Part shown: piece after piece, positions 24,701-31,469 of the stretch
How positions within the stretch are numbered: the stretch's first letter is position 1
Layout of the letters: every line of letters starts with the position of its first letter
Assembly: GCA_033239005.1 (NCBI GenBank)
Contig: BSQZ01000038.1
Span: 4,294,001 to 4,358,000 of the forward strand
Direction: 5' to 3'
DNA from: Lamellibrachia satsuma
Taxonomy: Eukaryota; Annelida; Polychaeta; Sabellida; Siboglinidae
Length of the DNA stretch: 64,000 nt
Notes under the pieces: generated by a model
Databases searched by the model: none
What the model was told of the DNA's origin: nothing
What the model saw: the letters and a program-made list of their open reading frames with translations, nothing else
Made by a program: the position numbers and the translations under genes

Positions 24701-24971
24701 TGGAAGGTAGTACAGATCGTGACGGTTTACTACGCGAATGACAGTTGTAGCAACACTAAACAGTCATTGCATACAACGGCAACGCCTTCCAAATAACAAT
24801 GACTACTCGCAGGAAATGGAATTCCAACCGACTGAGCGCGGGATCACCGTCGGTCAAACACTCACCTAACAGAAAACTAGCGACGGCAACAATAGCAAGA
24901 AACACATTCCTCATTTTGCAGACTTGCCAGCGTCGTTTGAATATTGACGTGCTCGTAGTTTTAGCTTTCAT
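3645..24971 (-). CDS. UXS1: UDP-glucuronate decarboxylase (UDP-xylose synthase), 11 exons, 3' end outside window
   Basis: The enzyme converts UDP-glucuronate to UDP-xylose in the Golgi/ER lumen, supplying xylose for proteoglycan linkers. Eleven exons were joined by GT/AG sites with matching phases: 24971-24866, 19114-19078, 14159-14064, 13335-13278, 11738-11558, 9968-9864, 9660-9601, 9088-8967, 8414-8295, 6182-6020 and 3748-3645. They total 1152 nt, exactly 384 codons. In order, the protein shows a short basic cytosolic tail, a signal anchor (about residues 21-36), a coiled stem, the Rossmann loop TGGAGFVGS, the substrate segment [15 protein letters not shown], the STSEVYG serine motif, the catalytic YDEGK (YxxxK), [20 protein letters not shown], and the C-terminal [17 protein letters not shown]. 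Known family members run about 35-45 residues further, so a final exon is missing and is expected left of base 1; none was seen in 1-3640. Introns carry many arrays and mobile elements. The family assignment is very secure; exons 1-3 rest on phase and position. Confidence 0.95.
3946..4674. mobile_element. hAT-like nonautonomous element
   Basis: Inverted ends: left CAAGGGGTGAGATTTAG, right CTAAATCTCACCCCTG. The CAGGGGTGA terminus resembles the better preserved element at 10821-11513. Flanks ATTGCCAA and ATTACCAC match at 6 of 8 bases, a possible worn target duplication. No transposase frame inside. Confidence 0.6.
4797..5410. repeat. 30/31-bp minisatellite, about 19 copies
   Basis: The unit is CCCCATGAAACCAACGAAAC then AGCTGCTAAG with an optional G. 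The mixture of 30- and 31-bp units breaks reading frames. One unit near 5255 is truncated. It lies in the UXS1 intron between the exons at 3748 and 6020. Confidence 0.95.
6020..6182 (-). CDS. UXS1: UXS1 exon 10
   Basis: The exon encodes [20 protein letters not shown] then [20 protein letters not shown] and [15 protein letters not shown], matching the late catalytic domain. The acceptor is TTGTTGCCCATAG and the donor GTTG|GTAAGT. Confidence 0.97.
6470..7190. repeat. CT-rich polypyrimidine tract with 30-bp units
   Basis: About 700 bp are almost pure C/T on the plus strand, with recurring CATGTCTCTCTCCCTCCCTC units. It produces false Ser/Leu/Pro-rich frames. It lies in the UXS1 intron between 6182 and 8295, so UXS1 pre-mRNA would carry a long purine (GA) tract here. 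Confidence 0.9.
7461..8215. repeat. 49-bp minisatellite, 15 copies, with hairpin core
   Basis: The unit is AGATTTCAGATACCTTTACT, then AGACATGCCTTGTGAGACAA and GGGTAGTTG. Each copy has a perfect 6-bp stem, CCTTGT GAG ACAAGG. Copies alternate between CTAGACATG and CTACACATG, in blocks rather than at random. Confidence 0.95.
8295..8414 (-). CDS. UXS1: UXS1 exon 9
   Basis: The exon encodes [20 protein letters not shown] then [14 protein letters not shown], the conserved segment after the catalytic lysine. The acceptor is CTCTCTGGCTTCAG and the donor ACA|GTGAGT. It is exactly 120 nt, phase 0 to 0. Confidence 0.97.
8519..8662. repeat. 36-bp tandem repeat, about four copies
   Basis: The unit is GTGTAATACATGTGTTTACA then AAGTATCAAGTTACA. 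It lies between the UXS1 exons at 8414 and 8967. Confidence 0.85.
8967..9088 (-). CDS. UXS1: UXS1 exon 8: catalytic YxxxK
   Basis: The exon encodes [19 protein letters not shown] followed by [24 protein letters not shown] holds the SDR catalytic tyrosine and lysine. The acceptor is TTTTTCCTGTAG and the donor CAG|GTCAGT. It is 122 nt, ending in phase 0. Confidence 0.97.
9601..9660 (-). CDS. UXS1: UXS1 exon 7
   Basis: This 60-nt exon encodes [20 protein letters not shown], with the conserved catalytic serine/threonine motif STSEVYG. The acceptor is ATGTTCCAG and the donor GGCG|GTATGT. Phases are 1 to 1. Confidence 0.96.
9864..9968 (-). CDS. UXS1: UXS1 exon 6
   Basis: The exon encodes [20 protein letters not shown] followed by [15 protein letters not shown], the substrate-side segment of UXS1. 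The acceptor is CTGTCCACAG and the donor CTGG|GTAAGG. It is 105 nt (2 + 34 codons + 1), phases 1 to 1. Confidence 0.96.
10065..10580 (-). mobile_element. tRNA-derived SINE with an internally amplified body
   Basis: On the minus strand the head has an A box (TAGCATAGTGG) and a B box (GGTTCGAATCC), but the arms do not pair as a real tRNA. Next comes a conserved body (GGCAATTTCGTTCACCCCAC), then TCAGCTGTAAATGAGTACC, and a tail ending GCGCTATATAAGAACAT, typical of invertebrate SINEs. The GTACCTGGCTACAGACAG part is repeated six times (10229-10462). It lies in the UXS1 intron between 9968 and 11558. Confidence 0.8.
10229..10462. repeat. 39-bp tandem repeat inside the SINE, six copies
   Basis: The unit is CTGTCTGTAGCCAGGTACTC then ATTTATACAGCTGAGTGAA, with two shorter copies lacking TATAC near the head-proximal end. 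It is an expansion of the SINE body itself. Confidence 0.9.
10813..11521. mobile_element. hAT-like nonautonomous element with perfect 8-bp target duplication
   Basis: The element proper is 10821-11513, starting CAGGGGTGAAAAC and ending CTGCAGCCCTG. It is flanked on both sides by GTTGTAAT (10813-10820 and 11514-11521). Eight-bp duplications and CAGGG termini are hAT features. It carries a ~35-bp minisatellite and no transposase. It sits only 37 bp from the donor side of UXS1 exon 5. Confidence 0.8.
11045..11275. repeat. 35-bp minisatellite inside the hAT-like element, about seven copies
   Basis: The unit is TTATCCCGTTTTGTTGTCGT then CAGGTGAAGGTTATG, with a few unit-length changes. It lies entirely between the ends of the hAT-like element. 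Confidence 0.9.
11558..11738 (-). CDS. UXS1: UXS1 exon 5: NAD-binding Rossmann loop
   Basis: The exon opens with [16 protein letters not shown] and continues through [20 protein letters not shown] to NPLYIE. It is the signature N-terminal Rossmann unit of the extended SDR family. The acceptor is TTTTTCTTTCAG and the donor GAGG|GTGAGT. The first 29 bases and the acceptor are repeated twelve more times just upstream (see the repeat at 11739-12890). Confidence 0.97.
11739..12890. repeat. ~90-bp tandem array of the UXS1 exon-5 splice acceptor and exon start, 12 extra copies
   Basis: Each unit (minus strand) reads TTGTCATCATCCAACAGTGA, CCATAACAACTGG, AATTTTTCTTTCAG, then ATAACGGGCGGGGCGGGCTT TGTCGGATC, i.e. 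the 3' splice site and the codons for [22 protein letters not shown] occurs in the exon at 11710 and again at 11801, 11891, 11981, 12072, 12162, 12253, 12344, 12433, 12523, 12613, 12704 and 12795. Units are 89-91 bp, so frame is not kept. After GGATCA they diverge from the true exon. Units differ by a missing C in the CCCCGCCCG run and by ATTCCAG/ATTTAG. Confidence 0.97.
12891..13277. other. UXS1 intron, no further feature
   Basis: This AT-rich unique sequence lies between the 90-bp array and UXS1 exon 4. I see no coding frame with splice sites and no repeat. Confidence 0.5.
13278..13335 (-). CDS. UXS1: UXS1 exon 4: stem to catalytic domain junction
   Basis: The exon encodes [19 protein letters not shown], which matches the conserved segment immediately before the NAD-binding loop in animal UXS1. 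The acceptor is TCTCTGTTTTTGCAG and the donor CTT|GTAAGT. It is 58 nt long (1 + 19 codons) and ends in phase 0, matching the exon starting at 11738. Confidence 0.9.
13336..14063. other. UXS1 intron with short CACG tract
   Basis: Unique sequence apart from a (CACG)n microsatellite at 13770-13794. No supported gene. Confidence 0.5.
14064..14159 (-). CDS. UXS1: UXS1 exon 3: coiled stem
   Basis: The exon encodes a charged heptad-like stretch including [20 protein letters not shown], equivalent to the coiled stem before the catalytic domain in animal UXS1. The donor is AAACA|GTGAGT. The acceptor was chosen at TGTTGCAG; an alternative in the same frame, about 25 nt further in (GAGCACAG), would shorten the exon. 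It ends in phase 2, matching exon 4. Confidence 0.8.
14165..14320. repeat. About 55-bp tandem repeat, three diverged copies
   Basis: Units contain ATAGTGCAGTTTGTTCTTAG then ACGTTGTGACACAGCAACAC. The first copy directly abuts the acceptor side of UXS1 exon 3, so it forms the end of that intron. Confidence 0.75.
14449..14503. repeat. GT-rich microsatellite
   Basis: An imperfect TGTGTGGGTGTGTGTGCGTG tract in the UXS1 intron between exons 2 and 3. Confidence 0.8.
14992..15068. repeat. 41-bp tandem duplication
   Basis: Two copies of AGTCCAAGTCCCATTCCTCC followed by ACACCTGAGCTGTTAAC lie side by side. Confidence 0.85.
15145..15328. repeat. 18-bp minisatellite, about ten copies
   Basis: The unit is CTCAGTGTCCAGCACAGA with GTGTCC/GTGGCC and GACT/ATCT variants. 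Its six-codon period opens frames on both strands ([12 protein letters not shown] type); these are not genes. Confidence 0.9.
15380..18100. other. UXS1 intron, unique sequence
   Basis: No convincing exon. Phrases such as TAGTGTGCTGCTG recur loosely at 16870-17140, suggesting an old repeat. An isolated 69-codon frame at 17427-17636 ([20 protein letters not shown]) lacks splice sites and homology. Confidence 0.4.
18118..18237. repeat. 36-bp tandem repeat, three copies
   Basis: The unit is TGATGTTCTGCGTTGCTATG then GAATGACAATGTGTGT. It lies in the UXS1 intron. Confidence 0.88.
18585..18694. repeat. 27-bp tandem repeat, four copies
   Basis: The unit is CCAGACCCCTGTATGGTCTC then CTTGCAG. It gives a short false frame (WLQGDHTGV repeats) on the minus strand. 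Confidence 0.9.
19078..19114 (-). CDS. UXS1: UXS1 exon 2: 37-nt stem micro-exon
   Basis: A 37-nt segment lies between acceptor TTTGATATTTCAG and donor AAAAG|GTAGGG. It supplies 2 + 33 + 2 nt, exactly what is needed to join exon 1 (phase 1) to exon 3 (needs two bases). It encodes [11 protein letters not shown], which contains an N-glycosylation sequon (NAT) suited to a lumenal stem. Because the exon is so short, the call rests mainly on splice sites and phase. Confidence 0.6.
19351..19645. mobile_element. Worn copy of the MITE found at 50773-51063
   Basis: It shares long stretches with the 50.8-kb copy, such as CATGGAAAAATGT, CCAGATGGCGACA, ATTATGGATCCTGCTAATTA and GTGTACGCTAATTAGGGCAT. Its left end (CCATATACAACCTAATGTGC) is a decayed form of the other copy's inverted repeat. 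It is nested inside the 19226-20214 element. Confidence 0.75.
19843..19960. repeat. 17-bp tandem repeat, seven copies
   Basis: The unit is TGTACTGCCACTCTGTA with a CACCCTG variant in the middle copies. It lies inside the TA-flanked element. Confidence 0.9.
20215..22340. other. UXS1 intron 1, unique and dispersed-repeat sequence
   Basis: No gene found. A segment near 21425-21480 (CATTCGTCTGTAACACACCA, GGAAGTCTAACTGAG) recurs at 25815-25853, marking a dispersed repeat. A triple GATCTCGGCC motif at 21528-21582 recurs inverted near 24420-24458. Confidence 0.4.
22353..22389 (+). CDS. Possible short first coding exon
   Basis: A candidate acceptor (TTTTTAATAG) is followed within 8 bases by ATG GCT ACG GAT GAC CAT CAC and ends with a good donor (CACA|GTAAGC). 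It would encode [13 protein letters not shown]. It lies in a UXS1 intron on the opposite strand. No following exon was found, so this may be chance. Confidence 0.15.
22400..23300. other. UXS1 intron 1, AT-rich unique sequence
   Basis: No coding frame, repeat array or RNA gene was seen. Confidence 0.4.
23320..23351. repeat. 32-bp perfect palindrome
   Basis: TGGAACACACTAATAA is followed immediately by its exact reverse complement TTATTAGTGTGTTCCA. Degenerate copies of TTAGTGTGTTCCATTAG follow in direct orientation to 23493. Confidence 0.95.
23745..24045 (+). mobile_element. 3' end of a CR1-like LINE
   Basis: The degenerate frame reads [31 protein letters not shown], a stop, [20 protein letters not shown] and [16 protein letters not shown], the end of a reverse-transcriptase ORF. 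The 3' UTR (TTGTCCACTTGCCATCTGGG, GGCAAATCTTGTTAAATC) follows. It is a 5'-truncated copy of the family also at 28455-28920. Confidence 0.8.
24866..24971 (-). CDS. UXS1: UXS1 exon 1: cytosolic tail and signal anchor
   Basis: The start codon is at 24971, with a second in-frame Met 19 codons later. The encoded peptide has a basic stretch (FKRRWQVCK) followed by the hydrophobic segment [14 protein letters not shown], as expected for a type II Golgi protein. The donor is TTAG|GTGAGT and the exon ends in phase 1. The assignment rests on topology and on phase compatibility with the next exon, not on strong sequence identity, because this end of the family is poorly conserved. Confidence 0.75.
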
Positions 24972-25552
24972 AACAACTCGATTCTAAGCTAACGACAGCT
25001 TCGGTGCTATGCCCGTACGCTGACAACATGCACCATCAGAGCAAGAACCAACGACGTGTGACGACCCACTCGTCGAAGCACATCGACCACAAAAAACGAA
25101 ACGCTCGATGTCACATCGATACGCGTCCTTCTGACTGTATGGTATTTTCCAAGTGCCGATGATGGGTTTCGACGAGTAGGGTGTGCACTTAAGGGTTCAG
25201 CCTCCTGTTACGTTTCCCATTGGCGACCGTGTTAACGTTTTGCACGATTATAAGAAAACGAGACCATCAAAAATTCTTAAACTTCTTACCTGCCGTTGCC
25301 ATCATCTCATTGACATGCTGATCGAGTTTAGTCAAAGTATCGTACTTGTAACTCATTTAAAATGCCTGAACGTGCCATATCTGTCAATGTTTTTTACCAA
25401 TTTCTGAATGAATTACTACGCACACGTGCCTTGTTGCGAAAAAATTGCCAAAAATCCTTCCGCCTATTGAAATCATCTAAAAATCCACAGTTACATTGCC
25501 AAAATGTTCTACCAGCAAACTTGCCAATGTGCCTGGTTCAAATGGAGCTATG
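24972..25552. promoter_or_regulatory. Presumed 5' UTR and promoter region of UXS1
   Basis: The region just upstream of the UXS1 start codon (minus strand) is comparatively CpG-rich (CGACCCACTCGTCG, ACGCGTCC) with no TATA box seen. This fits a CpG-type promoter, but the transcription start cannot be placed from sequence alone. Confidence 0.3.
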
Positions 25553-25790
25553 TGGGGAGCGGTGGTCTAATGGTTAGAGCACCCGCCTGTCGATCGAGAG
25601 GACGGTGGTTCGTTTCCACCTCCGCCGTTTCGAAGCTTGGGCAATTTCGTTCACCCCACTTTGCCCGTGTCTTTCGGAAGAGACACTAAAAGCCGTTGGT
25701 CCAAACTCCTGCGTTAGCTCAAGATTGGGCTGTTTGGAGTATAACTACTTGAGACTTGAGATGTCAGATGATATGATTTTTTTTTAATAA
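25553..25790 (+). mobile_element. tRNA-derived SINE
   Basis: The head GCGGTGGTCTAATGGTTAGA has a Pol III A box (TGGTCTAATGG) and a worn B box (GGTTCGTTTCC), but no complete cloverleaf. The body shares GGCAATTTCGTTCACCCCAC with the SINE at 10065-10580, then TCTTTCGGAAGAGACACTAA. It ends in a short T run. Confidence 0.8.
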
Positions 25791-25799
25791 CACATATCT

Positions 25800-27190
25800 A
25801 AAATTACTGTGGCCTACATTCGTGTAACATACCAGGAAGTCTAACTGAGGCATGATCCCTTAAAGAAAATTCCCGACCCCTGTAACCAAAAATAACAACA
25901 AGCCATCGTAATAAAAAATTATAATAATATATAAACGAATAATTCGGGTGATTCACCAAAGGGCAGCACATAAGCCCAAAATACAAAACTCTCCACCAGT
26001 GGCGCCACTCACCATTTCATGTCATAATGCTGAGTGGTTGGGAAGTTTGCAAAATACACATCCACGGCTCCAGTGAGATGACGCACCTCATATTGAAGCA
26101 ACAGTAATACTATTATGTCTTCTATAAGTTTTAGCCAGACCAAACAGAATATAGGCCTTAAAACATAAAGACCGAGCTGGGTCTATATTAAATATACAAC
26201 ACTAATATTAATTAACGTTTGTCTAATACAGAACACCGGGGTGGATCTAAGATTTTGGAAGGGGAGTTCGACTGAGAGGGTTCGCAAAATATTGAAATTA
26301 TAATGAGCCACTGTATAGTGATTTATGCAAGCCGCATAATGCTTCAACAAACTGTTATTGATTAGGGCGGGTCGTTTGACATTTCAAATGTTCTCTACTG
26401 AGTAATATTTATTTTGGTATGTCATCATTTAATATGGTTTATGTTCAAAAAAGGTTATTTTTATAATAAAAAGCAAAACTGCGATAAACCATCGTTGACC
26501 TAATGTAATAACAGACCATTCCTATATGTATATTTTTTATTCACATAAATAAAATCAATGAAAAGTAGGCAATGATAGATTGTGTGTCGTTGGTCACTAG
26601 TCGCTACACAACTATTCAGGCATCTACTAGAGGCTTCTATGGTGAAGTTCATCCAATTTTCTGACGACATGGTCATAATCAACAGGCCTGCTGTAGTGGA
26701 TTTTCATTAGTGTTAGGCAAGCAAGTCTTTATGTTGACATTGCTGTACGGAGACATGTTTTCAGCAGTTTCCACACACTGTTTGCGCGTTCATTCTCGTC
26801 GGATGTGAAAGGTAGGGTGCATGCTATGCACAACAACACATGCCTGTTTGGATAAATATCTGGCTCACAGGCCTGAAATATCAAAACAGGTTACAGTGTA
26901 AGCGCAATGGAAATATTTTCCTTTGTTAATTAACATCCAGCGAACTCGCACGGATACGATCAATATATTCCTTATGCACCTGTAATTCGGTAAATGAGAC
27001 TAGATAATGCATTATGTTCTGCACTAATTATGGGGGAAAACTATAATATACAAAGGTATGTCCAGCAACCAAATACAATGGCCAGTTATTAAACAAATTA
27101 CATTGTGAATCAAGCATACTATTTCAGTTTAGGTGGCAATGACAAATGTTTTCATTGTGTCAAGGTTATATTATAGACATCATCAATGAA
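25800..27190. other. Intergenic, no supported feature
   Basis: It includes the dispersed repeat at 25815-25853 and a GTGGCGCCAC palindrome near 25999. Several short frames have no splice sites or homology. Confidence 0.4.
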
Positions 27191-27191
27191 G

Positions 27192-27532
27192 TTAGGGGCC
27201 ATCCATAAAGTACGTCACACTATTTGTGGAAAATTTTGAGACTCTCCACCCCCTTGTCGTGCTTCGTAACGCTGGCATGTACACTTCCCTTAAAATTACG
27301 TTCGTTTTGACAAAGATCCCCCTAGGATGCCTACATCAATACTCATTATTATATTCATTGCATGGCTGTAAAAAAACAACAGTACTTTGCTGGTTTGATA
27401 TCAACAGCTCGACGAGCCAACATAACAAAAATTATCACGGTACGCTTACCCAGAGACCCCCACCCCATGTGACGCTTCGTCACGCTTGACTATAGACCCC
27501 CAAGCGTGACGTATTTTATGGATGACCCCTTA
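27192..27532. mobile_element. Harbinger-like MITE (335 bp) with TTA target duplication
   Basis: The left end at 27195 is GGGGCCATCCATAAAGTACG. The right end at 27529, reverse complemented, is GGGGTCATCCATAAAATACG, both followed by TCAC. TTA flanks both sides, matching the 3-bp TWA target of PIF/Harbinger elements. There is no coding capacity. Confidence 0.8.
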
Positions 27533-28150
27533 TTATTGTGGTCTTGTCGCAATCCACTTTGGAAAATACTCTTTCGTTCAAATCCCGCCTGGAGAGACTG
27601 GGACGGTCTGGAAACATTAGATCATGTTTTCTTTCACCTGTTGAATTCGAACTCCACTGCATGTCGATTTGGTAGAATTCAATCAGATCCCGCAAGTTCT
27701 CAAATGAGTGGTTAGCATTGCAGCTTGGAACTAGGCCAAACAGCCACGCTGTCGTTTGTTGCACAGAGCCAAACTTATAATACACAACACAAAAAGCAAG
27801 GTTATTCTATAGAAAGTTGAAAATGTAAGTGGTAATATACACTCATAACATTAAACTTTTAATGATGATTTAGTAATTAGTATACATTTACAAACGTATT
27901 GCTGCACAAGTGTGGTAGCGTACGTAGAGCTAAACGAGTTGTCTACTGCATAGTACATTGTCTTAATCTGAAATAGACCTAATGTGTGTCGTTATGATTG
28001 GAACCAAAACGCGTAAATATTATTGTTATAACAATATTCATGCCAATTCGATAGCTCTTTTTGAGTAAATCGTTACAAATCAAAGCAAAAACAGAGTTTG
28101 TATATCTTATCGTCTGTCTGAGCATATATGAGGAAATAATTGAATACCTG
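27533..28150. other. Intergenic, no supported feature
   Basis: AT-rich unique sequence; nothing recognised. Confidence 0.4.
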
Positions 28151-28152
28151 AA

Positions 28153-28346
28153 TTCAACAACAGCCCAACTCCACCATTTTGGGGGTATTGAGTTAGATAC
28201 GCCACAGTGACCAGCTGCCTAGTAGCTATCGTCTGATATGAAAAACTGCCCTATTCCATTGTAGACGCCGCAGTGGTGACGTCCGCAAAAAACGTCTGAC
28301 TTCAACAACAGCCCAAATCCGTGGAGTTGGGCTGTTGTTGAAGTCA
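28153..28346. mobile_element. Small inverted-repeat element with perfect internal hairpin
   Basis: The left end TTCAACAACAGCCCAACTCC (28153) is matched inverted by GGAGTTGGGCTGTTGTTGAA ending at 28342. In addition 28297-28316 (TGACTTCAACAACAGCCCAA) and 28327-28346 form a perfect 20-bp stem with a 10-base loop. The terminal motif thus occurs three times. Confidence 0.7.
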
Positions 28347-28454
28347 TACTGCGGAATCCGCTAGACGGCGACACATAAAGTTATTCTGCGAATGTAAACG
28401 ATCCGCCATTTTATCGCACTGTGATCTAACGCGCAATGGATGGAGATGAAGTAG

Positions 28455-28920
28455 TTTAACAAGATTTAACAAGATTTGCCATCCAAGCCAAAGGCCCAGA
28501 TGGCAAATGGACAAGGAAGCCATTGGCTTATCGAGAGTCCAACAATGTTCACCTACTTATAACCCGCCCTCTTGATAATATGTGTTAACCTTGTTTTTAA
28601 ACATATTCACGCTGCTAGCATTTACACAATCTGTAGACAATTTGTTCCATTCATTTATTGTCCTCTGTGAGAACGAGTGCTTCCTGATGTCCAATCTACA
28701 TTGATCCTTTACTAATTTTACCTCATGTCCTCTAGTTCTGCTATCCTTCTTGAGTGAGAAAAACATATTTCTATCAATATTTTCATACCCATTCAATATC
28801 TTAAAAACTTCAATCTGATCTCCTCTTAACCTCCTTGTCTCTAGAGTTGTTAAACCACATTCTTTCAGGCGTTCTTCATAACTAAGGTCTCTAAGTTTTG
28901 GAATCATTTTAGTTGGGAAA
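28455..28920 (-). mobile_element. 5'-truncated CR1-like LINE, reverse-transcriptase C-terminus
   Basis: Reading [60 protein letters not shown] and INEWNKLSTDCVNASSVNMF, this is the end of a CR1/L2-type ORF2 with no stops. Its 3' UTR ends in repeated GATTTAACAA. The frame upstream of MIPKL is unrelated genomic sequence, so the copy is cut there. Confidence 0.85.
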
Positions 28921-29373
28921 AGAAGAAGGAATGAAGGTGAATGGGGACGGAACAAAAGACGCAAACTACGTGCAGAGGGCAAGGCATACACCAATTCACG
29001 GAAAAAAGGTGATACCACCACGAAAAACGGGAAACAAGTGCAGGTAAATCACATCGGATCGGACTCAGCCTCAGTCCAACTCGTTCTCATACACATAGGC
29101 ATAGACATAGTAATAAACATAGACCGCGATAATCATGGACGTAGACATCTGTGTATAACTGTATAATAATTATATAATAGACAAGTCATAGCCATAGGAT
29201 AGGTATATATAAGCTTAGCCGCAACCACAGGCACGGTCATGATTATAAATCTGACGGCTTTTGGGGTTAGTGCGATGAATTTTTGACAGAGTTACTGAGC
29301 GGATAATTAATTCATTCATTAAATAAATATGTAAAAAAAATAGTCTATAATATATAAAGCCGATGTACATCTG

Positions 29374-30649
29374 CATTGGAAATAATAATTATACAGTACT
29401 GCAGGAATGTGGGGTTAATGCCTCATTATTTATGTTCATTTGCTAAGTTAATGTCTGCATTTTATTACTTTTAGGTGCATGGGAGAAAAGTGTCTCGACG
29501 AGTCATACATCTCTGCAGCTATGAAGACTGTGATTCTGCTGGAGCTGGAGATACAAAAAAACAAGATCTACTGCACCCTCTCCTTGCTGTTGGCTCGGGC
29601 CATGTGTACATGACGGATTGACCAGTTTTGCATGAATGTACACTGAAGTTGTAAAACCAGAGTTGACGCTTATAAAACATTTCACCAACAGGCAGATGAG
29701 GAAATGGAAAGTTCTGCTCAAAGTCGAAACATATTGTTTCATGCCCCTCACTCTGCTTTGCCTTTCCTGTGCACTGACGCAGGTGTTGATAGAACGCTTC
29801 AGCCTTCACTTTATGTAGTTTAAGTTCCGTTTGTAATCGCTTTCTAATGTCTCTGTTTTTTTCGCACCTGATTTTCACTTTTATCCCTTCACACTTTCCA
29901 CAGACGTCTGTTCTTCGTTGTCCAAAGCCATAGTTGAAATTTTCCTTGAAATACCTAAAGTAGTATTCATAACTGACTACACAATCTATCTTCTCAGGCT
30001 GTAGATTGTCTTGTGCTATCTGTTTGTATGCCTCGGGAAATTCTTTTTCCACAAACATTACGTACATCTTCCTCACACTGAGGCCAGGTCGAAGATATCG
30101 TTTCTTCGTCCTGTTCCGGCCGTAATGTGATACTTCGTAAGGGTACTGACGAATATGCACATCAATCTTAATTTTTGTCTCGTCGCTTATAGCACGGGGT
30201 CTATTGTTGTGGCATCCTCGTTTGTCCTGAGGCACCACACCGTCACCAACAGCTTTTGCTATTCTTCTAATCCGAAAAGTGCCCACACCATGCAGACTGG
30301 CATATGCTTCTCGGCACACGTAAGATGCTTCTGTGCCTGTGCTTATCGCGTAGGAATATTGGTAGGCTCTCCTGATGGTTGAGATTTCTTTGACTTGTCT
30401 TCGCCTTTTTATCTCACAGGCTTTTATGCCAGCAGCAAGCAGTAGATCTTGTTTTTTTGTATCTCCAGCGGAATTAAAGCGACCCAGAATCACAGTCTTC
30501 ATAGCTGCAGAGATGTATGACTCGTCGAGACACTTTTCTCCCATGCACCTAAAAGTAATAAAATGCAGACATTAACTTATCAACTGAACATCATTAATGA
30601 GGCAGATACCCCACATTCCTGCAGTAATGTATAATTATTATTTCCAATG
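29374..30649 (-). mobile_element. Fold-back copy of a transposase gene with ~200-bp inverted arms
   Basis: The left arm 29374-29574 (plus) repeats the right arm 30649-30439 (minus) at high identity. Both read through intron end ACTTTTAG, GTGCATGGGAGAAAAG and the start of the transposase to AAGATCTACTGC. The left arm lacks a 15-base stretch (GGTCGCTTTAATTCC) present in the right arm. The arms enclose ~860 bp of the same gene. Either an inverted duplication or an assembly error could make this. Confidence 0.75.
29575..30544 (-). pseudogene. Transposase-like protein, truncated by inverted duplication
   Basis: From ATG at 30544 the frame reads MGEKCLDESYISAAMKTVIL, then a helix-turn-helix-like GVGTFRIRRIAKAV, a zinc-knuckle DVCGKCEGIKVKI, then ICFDFEQNFPFPHLPVGEMF and YKRQLWFYNFSVH. 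The D in CFDFEQN looks like the first acidic residue of a DDE nuclease. Family members in animal genomes continue with further acidic residues, but here the frame runs into the inverted arm (after about MYTWPEPT) and stops. This family is a dispersed transposase-like group; its exact superfamily was not determined. Confidence 0.6.
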
Positions 30650-30676
30650 TTTAGCATATAACAAGACTGTGACTGA

Positions 30677-31080
30677 CCACACGAATGTTACGAATTAGCT
30701 GTAACATGTCCTGCTACAGACACCTCGACGAAAGAGGAGGATGACACACAGGACGAATCAGCTGTAACATGTCCTGCTACAGACACCTCGACGAAAGAGG
30801 AGGATGACACACAGGACGAATCAGCTGTAACATGTCCTGCTACAGACACCTCGACGAAAGAGGAGGATGACACACAGGACGAATCAGCTGTAACATGTCC
30901 TGCTACAGACACCTCGACGAAAGAGGAGGATGACACACAGGAACAATCAGCTGTAACATGTCCTGCTACATTTGATGGAATGGAATTTGATGATATTATG
31001 CTTTTAAAATGTGTAAAACTATTGCTAAGTATCCATGCATGTGTTGACAGATCTAGTTTAAAAAAAACAATTATGCATTA
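30677..31080 (+). repeat. 63-bp tandem repeat, four copies, open on the plus strand
   Basis: Four almost identical 63-bp units (30693-30960) encode an acidic 21-residue repeat, ESAVTCPATDTSTKEEDDTQ. The frame continues to FDGMEFDDIMLLK and a stop at about 31080. There is no ATG. The opposite strand is also open (SSSSFVEVSVAGHVTADSS). A possible later plus-strand exon (TDCIPESPGMKRPRNRQKSK, 31252-31320, acceptor TTGGTTTCAG, donor ACCG|GTAATG) may belong with it. It abuts the fold-back transposase. Confidence 0.5.
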
Positions 31081-31469
31081 ATAATTCACAACATGTAATC
31101 TAACAGAAATGCAATATTGCCAGTGTAATGAAGTTGTTTAAGTTTACTTATAAGTTTACTTATAAGGTAATGACTGATTGAGGAAAAAAGTGTTCGTATT
31201 TTCGATAAACTCAGTTTTTTATTTGACAACGCTATTCCTTTTGGTTTCAGACACGGACTGCATACCGGAGAGCCCTGGAATGAAACGTCCAAGAAATAGG
31301 CAAAAGTCAAAGAAAACCGGTAATGTTTATTTATTTTTATTTAATATATTAAAAAAAGTTGTATTTTCAAATTGTTATATTTTTGGTACTTTCCCATGCT
31401 TACTGGTTGTATGTTTTTCGTCCATAAAACCGAACAGAAAACTGTGTGTGTTTGTCTTGGTGATGTGCC

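Noticed and set aside
25560..25635. Possible tRNA gene
   Set aside because: It has Pol III boxes but no complete cloverleaf, and a SINE body follows.
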